Assembly: GCA_020205615.1 (NCBI GenBank)
Contig: CM035164.1
Location: 2,073,501 to 2,137,500, forward strand
DNA from: Panax quinquefolius
Taxonomy: Eukaryota > Streptophyta > Magnoliopsida > Apiales > Araliaceae
DNA length: 64,000 nt
Reading direction: 5' to 3'
The notes beneath the pieces are model-generated. The model worked only from the letters and a program-made list of their open reading frames with translations, was not told where the DNA came from and ran no database searches. Made by a program: the position numbers and the translations under genes. Below are positions 61,701 to 64,000 of this stretch, one piece after another (positions within the stretch are counted from its first letter, which is position 1; the number at the start of each line of letters is the position of its first letter).

Positions 61701-63480
61701 AATCTGCATGAGGAGATTGTTTCCTTCGAAAACTATATTACCTATTGAGCAAAATCATGTCACCAAAACTGGGTGAACTCATTTACTCAATTGAAATATA
61801 TATGAAATATAGATATATTTTGAAATCACATTGAAAAACGAAATATGCCAAGTTGAGCTGGCCTAAAACTCGCTTTTATGCTTTATTGTATATAGTATAG
61901 AAGTCTTATTTTCTGAATTGTTATATTATTTCATAGTGCATATATACCGAAGCTTCAGTCTATAATACAGCTTATTATCCAGGTTTGTTATTCCCCCATA
62001 ACATCTATGAAGTTAACATCAATGCTGGATAAAATTGGATTATTAAAGGTATGTGAATGAATGTTAATGTTCTTTCTTTCACATGCATTGCTGCTATAAA
62101 GTGGTGCACTTTAAATATACACAAGATCTCCTAGTCATCATCTCTCTGCTGATACTCTCATTTTCTTCTCATTTGTGTTCAATTTTAGGACCATTTCAAA
62201 AATTTCAATGTATTATCTATCAATTACAGGTAGAATTGTAATTATCAAGTCTCTTCTCCACAAGGAAAAATGTTTTTTCTTGTAAAGCATATCAATCCCA
62301 GTGCTTGAAACACTCTCATCTTGCCTTCATCCTGAAATTTCATGTTTGAAGTAGGCTTTACTTTGAAAACCATCTTTGTCTCTTTTTTTTTAATTTTTTT
62401 TTTTCCTTTCCATTCTTTCATATTTTTGACTTGTCAAGAACTCGAGGAGCAGATGTGATGAGTGTTGTCAACAGTAAACTCATGCCCAAGGTAGATGTGA
62501 CTGAACCTTTCTTGAGAAATTGACTGCTAGGATTCATAATGTGGAAAAAGAAGATCAGCCAAATGGAAAGTGGCAAGGGTTTCCCCTGTTCTTTTTATTG
62601 GACTATATTGCCTTTCACCTATGAAAGTATTTTAGATTTGATCGAGTACCTACAGATGGAATGGTTAAGAAACAACAGTAAAATTTGTTACAGAAAGGGT
62701 GCTACTTGAATGAATAATAAAGGAGCATAAATCCTCTGGCACGCTAGTGAAGGAAAGGGTTCTTCTTCTTCTTCTTCTTCCTCTTATAGATGTGATCTTA
62801 TCCTACTTCAATCATATTCTAATATGCCATTCTCAAGCATTTGTTGTTCTATTTGAAGATTTGTTTTCCGCCTCCTTTGCATTGTGGTGCTCATTAATGA
62901 ATTTTTATATTGATTATTGGAAAGGACATAATTAATTGGCATAATGTAACAAGTATTTATTTTTTTATTTTTTATTATTATTAGTATTATTCATCGTAAT
63001 ATAAATTTATAATCATGTGGCTTATTCACGTAAATGACATTTCTAGTTCAAATTATTCTGAAACAAAATTGTGCTAGTCATTTGTATTGAAAGAATAAAG
63101 AACTCTATTCTTGCTCAGTTTCTAAAGATGCTCCTGTTTATAAAACTACATTTACGTATGAAAAACAAATATAAAAGTAAACTAAAAACAAATAACTCGC
63201 AGTTTTGGTAAAAGAAGGTTACCTGCTTACCCTGAAGTATTTATCTGACAAAAAGATTAACCTCAAATTAAAATTTGGTCATTGATATCTTTGAAAAAGA
63301 GTTGCTTCATTTTATGAACTTTTCAGCATCAAGTCAATCCTGTTGAATACTGTACATTTAAGTTGATCAAATTTCTTATTGTTTTCAGGCACAAACAAAT
63401 ATTGTTGCTAAAGAAATACACTCAATTGATATCAATCCGTATTGCCCATATCAATTGGCTTTCCATCTTGATGATGGTTG
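33230..63480 (+). CDS. WD40-repeat (transducin-like) protein, 13 exons, 3' end beyond the window
   Basis: Exons: 33230-33288, 33382-33478, 33570-33623, 34045-34097, 35294-35327, 37426-37516, 38254-38345, 44681-44755, 46470-46561, 60170-60299, 60518-60607, 61983-62048, 63389-63480. Every junction is GT-AG with agreeing phase, giving 341 codons plus two bases with no stop, so the gene continues past the window. It starts MDNFVIPLFPSTTN. WD-type blades are visible: GVYLASASKSGCLMVHDFE (exon 6), VACTSMRSSELHIFDIG (exon 8), VLASDTYGVINVWDRRM (exon 10) and IIFGASKNGMIYMWDLRGG (exon 11). WD40 propellers serve as interaction scaffolds. The partner here is unknown, and I do not recognise a named gene. 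Introns 7 (6.3 kb) and 9 (13.6 kb) are expanded by transposons. The exon sequence shows no frameshift or stop, so it is probably functional. Confidence 0.9.
34596..34793 (+). mobile_element. tRNA-derived SINE
   Basis: The head resembles a tRNA with an internal Pol III B box (GTGTTCGAATCCTGC at about 34642-34656) and an A-box-like stretch upstream (about 34597-34612). The tail is unrelated and ends in AATAATAAAACTTGG. It is flanked by GAAAAAATGC (34586-34595) and GAAAAATGC (34794-34802), a likely target duplication. It lies in intron 4 of the WD40 gene, sense orientation. Confidence 0.7.
34910..34994. repeat. Inverted partner of 32786-32875
   Basis: About 85 bp whose reverse complement matches 32786-32875 closely: GATTTTGAATTT, CCTAATAAAT, TGGACCGTCCAAAGTTTGG. 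The arms lie on either side of exons 1-4 of the WD40 gene. Confidence 0.75.
36405..36690. mobile_element. Stowaway-like MITE with TA target duplication
   Basis: The left end CTCCCTCCGTCCCAGGATAA and the reverse complement of the right end (CACTCCCTCAGTCCCAAGAT) match over about 25 bp. TA flanks at 36403-36404 and 36691-36692. 286 bp, AT-rich, no open frame. CTCCCTCCGT tips are typical of plant Tc1/Mariner-type Stowaway MITEs. Located in intron 5. Confidence 0.9.
37292..37381 (+). pseudogene. Degenerate duplicate of WD40 gene exon 6
   Basis: This stretch, including a CAG|G acceptor-like start, aligns along its length with exon 6 (37426-37516): TACT(G/T)GGCAT(T/C)AGCA, AAAAT(T/C)AG, GCTTA, GATTGAAAC versus GACTTTGAAAC, and TATATTGT. 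The reading frame is destroyed by a stop and small gaps, and a clear donor is lacking. It sits about 45 bp upstream of the real exon. Confidence 0.75.
38660..41120 (-). pseudogene. Ty1/copia gag-integrase remnant in intron 7 of the WD40 gene
   Basis: On the minus strand, gag begins near 41118 with MSNLVSLRSILDANKLTGPN. A zinc knuckle, CFHYNKSGHW, lies near 39835-39870. Protease/linker-like sequence follows (LPTSNSIKLVNCYYV, NIVSIPLLD, 39490-39735). Integrase follows at 39250-38760 (GGEYL, GILSQYTP, then KSDKCRFV-type and YYFYNPIEQKVFV phrases). Stops and frameshifts are numerous. No reverse transcriptase is left. An AT-rich insertion splits gag at 40232-40729. It is antisense to the host gene. 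Confidence 0.88.
40232..40729. mobile_element. AT-rich insertion in copia gag with AGGG(T)GC...GC(A)CCCCT tips
   Basis: It begins AGGGTGCTTTGG and ends TTGGGCACCCCT, with short inverted tips and flanks ATGCGT and ATGTGT (5 of 6 matching). Its interior is rich in ACCGAA phrases near the ends and TATATTAA runs. Copia gag similarity resumes on both sides. Probably a non-autonomous DNA transposon; the family is uncertain. Confidence 0.5.
41905..41938. repeat. (AT)n microsatellite
   Basis: An uninterrupted alternating AT run in intron 7. Shorter runs lie near 41718-41747 and 42461-42478. Confidence 0.9.
42785..44485 (-). repeat. Probable copia LTR, with a polypurine tract beside it
   Basis: On the minus strand a polypurine stretch, AAGGGGGGGAAAT (complement of 44486-44498), precedes TGAAAGTAGTATGCCCTC, the form of an LTR start. 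The other edge is near 42785, where TGGCATCATAAAC resembles a decayed initiator-Met primer site (TGGTATCAGAGC). The gag remnant of the same orientation lies downstream. The LTR assignment is inferred from these landmarks, since no second LTR copy was seen. A (TAA)n/(AAG)n run lies at 43298-43347. Confidence 0.5.
45440..46219. mobile_element. Stowaway-like element in intron 8
   Basis: The left end CTTCTTCCGTTCCAAAATAA and the reverse complement of the right end (CTACCTCCATTCCAAAACTG) form imperfect inverted repeats of the CTCCCTCCGTTCCAAAA type. TA follows the right end, but the left flank is not TA. It contains the 111-bp tandem duplication at 45857-46078. Confidence 0.6.
45857..46078. repeat. 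111-bp tandem duplication
   Basis: Two head-to-tail units (45857-45967, 45968-46078) share AGAGCATTACA, ATTATTGTCCAT, GGATAATTGTATTGTTGA, GAAAGGCATGGTTGAA and GTGCGGTGA, at roughly 90% identity by eye. Confidence 0.85.
47090..47880 (+). pseudogene. LINE (non-LTR) reverse transcriptase C-terminal remnant
   Basis: Broken frames resemble the end of plant L1-type ORF2. Near 47190-47270 there is a GLGLSNMVSKHPSLVGK phrase followed by LWRFP. At 47375-47460 the phrase KVRDGKYVCFWEDAWFGD matches the conserved VGDG...FWEDxWxGD block. Near 47785-47875 lies FWKPKAPL followed by NTNYML, as in the zinc-binding RVT region. Several stops. It lies in intron 9, sense orientation. Confidence 0.75.
48120..48345. 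repeat. GGATACGGATA-rich repeat, left part
   Basis: Dense TATCCG/CGGATA words on both strands. The same motif density returns at 51880-52055, which ends CCGTTTACACCCCTA, a common tip of plant non-autonomous hAT-like elements. The two blocks may be halves of one element split by later insertions. I found no matching left tip. Confidence 0.5.
48389..49696. mobile_element. 1.3-kb element with about 190-bp terminal inverted repeats
   Basis: Arms 48389-48578 and 49508-49696 are inverted copies: ATCAGAAGCAT at the tips, then AGTGACATTA, TAACATAC, AAGTCTCCGTGTTTTTTCTT, AGTTTCTCTC and AAAATTCGAATCAAGCAACAC. Long TIRs of this size are typical of Mutator-like elements. The interior (48579-49507) has no recognised coding sequence, and no clear target duplication was found because the left flank is an (AT)n run. 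Confidence 0.75.
49821..50282. repeat. Pair of 160-bp direct repeats
   Basis: Copies at 49821-49980 and 50124-50282 share AACAAAACTATA, TTTTTTACTTTCAAAA, TTGCGATG, CGGGAG, TATAATTTTGAGAAAAAATA and TTCAATGTAAACTTTTGAAT. The spacer is (TA)n-rich. Confidence 0.85.
50340..50845. repeat. Three tandem copies of a roughly 173-bp AT-rich unit
   Basis: The marker TGATGAAAACTTATTT recurs at 50391, 50567 and 50737 (spacing 176 and 170 bp). It is followed each time by TGTAATTTAGAG or a close variant, AATAAATTAACATT and TTTAAAACTCA. Unit size is in the range of plant satellites, but the array is short. Confidence 0.85.
51026..51049 (+). promoter_or_regulatory. Perfect three-unit heat-shock element followed by a TATA box
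   Basis: GAATATTCTAGAA (51026-51038) is an ideal inverted GAA/TTC trimer, the binding site of heat-shock factors. TATATAAAT follows two bases later (51041-51049). About 130-200 bp downstream lie CT-rich leader-like stretches with a repeated TTTCTTCTTCTTTCTCTC. It lies in intron 9 among repeats, so it could be a transposon or captured promoter. No downstream open gene was recognised. Confidence 0.5.
51880..52055. repeat. GGATACGGATA-rich repeat, right part with TTTACACCCCTA tip
   Basis: The same CGGATA/TATCCG vocabulary as 48120-48345. It ends CCGTTTACACCCCTAC. Confidence 0.55.
52560..53450 (-). repeat. Gypsy LTR, left copy (3' LTR in element orientation)
   Basis: It aligns along its length with 57229-58159: GTGGTCGTCGCC, GATGAAACTCTCTCGACACC, TATTGTTGTATGATAAGTCA, AAGAACCAAAGGAGAAT, TAAAACCCTAATTCTAT, CACCATGAACACGTTGCCTT and CCGTGCAATGCATGAT. 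Identity is high but with many substitutions, so the insertion is not recent. The inner border is approximate. Confidence 0.85.
53451..57214 (-). pseudogene. Ty3/gypsy internal region (gag and RT remnants)
   Basis: On the minus strand, from the primer site: gag at 56459-56647 (RMEREFAYHDY, AIQEFSDHATTWWDQFVLSR). RT begins at 55578-55853 (QVGELKECGIVRESISSCAN, VPKEDGT). RT palm follows at 54704-55270 with GIDLKSVYHQI and YFDDIL at 54917-54928. A second, more decayed palm copy (KFVVSYFDG) lies at 55188-55385. RNase H and integrase are not recognisable in 53451-54700, which is unusually rich in TCGTAGAGTC-type words. Stops and frameshifts throughout make it inactive. Confidence 0.85.
57215..57226 (-). 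other. Gypsy primer-binding site (initiator Met tRNA type)
   Basis: On the minus strand, TGGTATCAAAGC lies two bases after the end of the right-hand LTR. It differs by one base from the usual plant TGGTATCAGAGC. It fixes the element's orientation as minus and the inner LTR border at 57229. Confidence 0.85.
57229..58159 (-). repeat. Gypsy LTR, right copy (5' LTR in element orientation)
   Basis: It is the partner of 52560-53450. It starts on the plus strand TGATGGGCTCC and carries a 20-bp perfect tandem repeat (CACGACACGTTTGCGTGACG twice, 57239-57278) that is single in the left copy. The outer border is approximate. Confidence 0.85.
58540..58688 (+). pseudogene. hAT transposase C-terminal tail
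   Basis: It reads IALRNQMGDKWLSDCLVPYI, then ENDVLENIDNEIILEHFQDM, and ends at TAA 58686-58688, about 100 bp before the element tip. It resembles the extreme C-terminus of plant hAT (TTF-type zinc finger) transposases, whose last line has the form W(L/N)(S/N)DCLV.YIE.D.(F/L)..IDNE.I...FQ.M. The rest of the gene is gone. Confidence 0.75.
58800..60169. other. End of intron 9, no gene
   Basis: Repeat-like text around 59140-59390 (GGACTCGGCACTTTACCCC, ACACCCGCATC, CCGTGTTCACAAAGACATG) resembles old transposon DNA, but I cannot assign it. The pyrimidine-rich acceptor of exon 10 lies at 60145-60169. Confidence 0.5.
60840..61800. repeat. Intron 11: Helitron-like hairpin and a three-copy degenerate repeat
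   Basis: At about 60880 there is a hairpin, CTGTGCGAAGCACAG, followed by GGTCTTG. GTGCGAAGCAC hairpins occur near 3' ends of plant Helitrons, but a CTRR end was not seen. Degenerate copies of (T)AATAGTAAC/GATATATTAATATTAG(G/T)TAAGATG, then AACTATATTA, occur near 61322, 61548 and 61673. Confidence 0.45.
62049..63388. other. Intron 12, no gene
   Basis: AT-rich intron with a (TTC)n run at 62760-62781. Short open frames only. Confidence 0.6.
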
Positions 63481-64000
63481 GTAGGTTATAAGTAAACTCA
63501 TTCACTTTGTATTTATCTTTTGATATCTTGAAATACTTTCTCTAGCACATGAAAGTCATATGTTAGTCTTCTATTGGTTTCGACAATCTTTCCACAAAAA
63601 TGATAACTTTGAAATGATTGTTGAAACTTGAAACCCTTCGTCAAGGCTATGGCCTTCCGACACAATTTGATTCATAATAATTTGAAGTTCATGTACTTGC
63701 AACATAACAGATTTTTTATCTATCATTTGATAATCAAATACTTGCTAGAAATTTTTTATTTTTGTTGTCCTCGATTTTGTACTTGTTGAGATCCTCTCAT
63801 AATTCCCTTGCCATCTTTTCCATGAACTTGGATTCATACATATCGTACAATGAATTGGATAGCGCATTTAGAATGTACTCTTTATACATAAAGTCATCTT
63901 GTTCCCATTTTATTTGAGTCTTCATTTATGTCGGTGTCTCATTTTCTTTTTCTTCCATTTTCTCTTCATTCAACACAGGAGAGAGTTTTAGTGCCGTTAA
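63481..64000. other. Start of intron 13, runs off the window
   Basis: It begins with the donor GTAGGT after exon 13. Nothing else recognised. Confidence 0.6.

Overview
This is a nuclear genome window from a flowering plant, most likely a eudicot. It has long AT-rich intergenic DNA, GT-AG spliced genes and dense plant-type transposons (copia, gypsy, MULE, PIF/Harbinger, hAT, Stowaway, SINE, LINE). It also holds an unmistakable EIN3/EIL family transcription factor. I cannot name the species.

Three protein-coding host genes are supported. (1) 5875-7863, minus: an EIL3/SLIM1-type transcription factor, the branch of the EIN3 family linked to sulfur-limitation responses. Its coding region is a single exon, and both UTRs appear to contain an intron. 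(2) 18942-26406, minus, with 5' UTR exons out to about 27.9 kb: a giant seven-coding-exon gene of about 2,328 codons. It fuses an N-terminal FAD amine-oxidase-like domain, a fatty-acyl-AMP-ligase-like adenylation domain, an acyl carrier domain, and a long membrane-spanning C-terminus with hexapeptide repeats and a catalase-like stretch. This is a bacterial NRPS-like layout (compare poly-lysine synthetase-type terminal domains) inside a plant gene. In this copy the adenylation exon has one extra base near 23.18 kb, which breaks the frame. (3) 33230 to beyond 63480, plus: a WD40-repeat protein gene with 13 exons visible. Its exons are tiny and its introns reach 13.6 kb because transposons have piled up in them.

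Layout. 1-2010: decayed copia pol. 2.0-4.9 kb: MULE transposase remnant between GC-rich arms, with a reversed LTR piece. 5.0-8.5 kb: EIL3 gene. 8.9-12.4 kb: PIF/Harbinger-like element whose G-rich minisatellite is split by a 2.4-kb solo LTR. 12.6-14.2 kb: fold-back MITEs. 15.3-18.9 kb: LTR fragment and AT-rich DNA. 18.9-27.9 kb: giant gene. 28.9-31.65 kb: second solo LTR. 33.2-64 kb: WD40 gene. Its intron 7 holds copia gag-pol and LTR remnants, intron 8 a Stowaway-like element, and intron 9 a LINE, a long-TIR element, satellite-like repeats, and a 6.6-kb hAT element (exact 8-bp target duplication) that itself contains a decayed gypsy element.

The three host genes show no sign of acting together. 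The most unusual system is the oxidase-ligase-carrier-Pls-like megasynthase. I give its exon map, phases and the frameshift in full.
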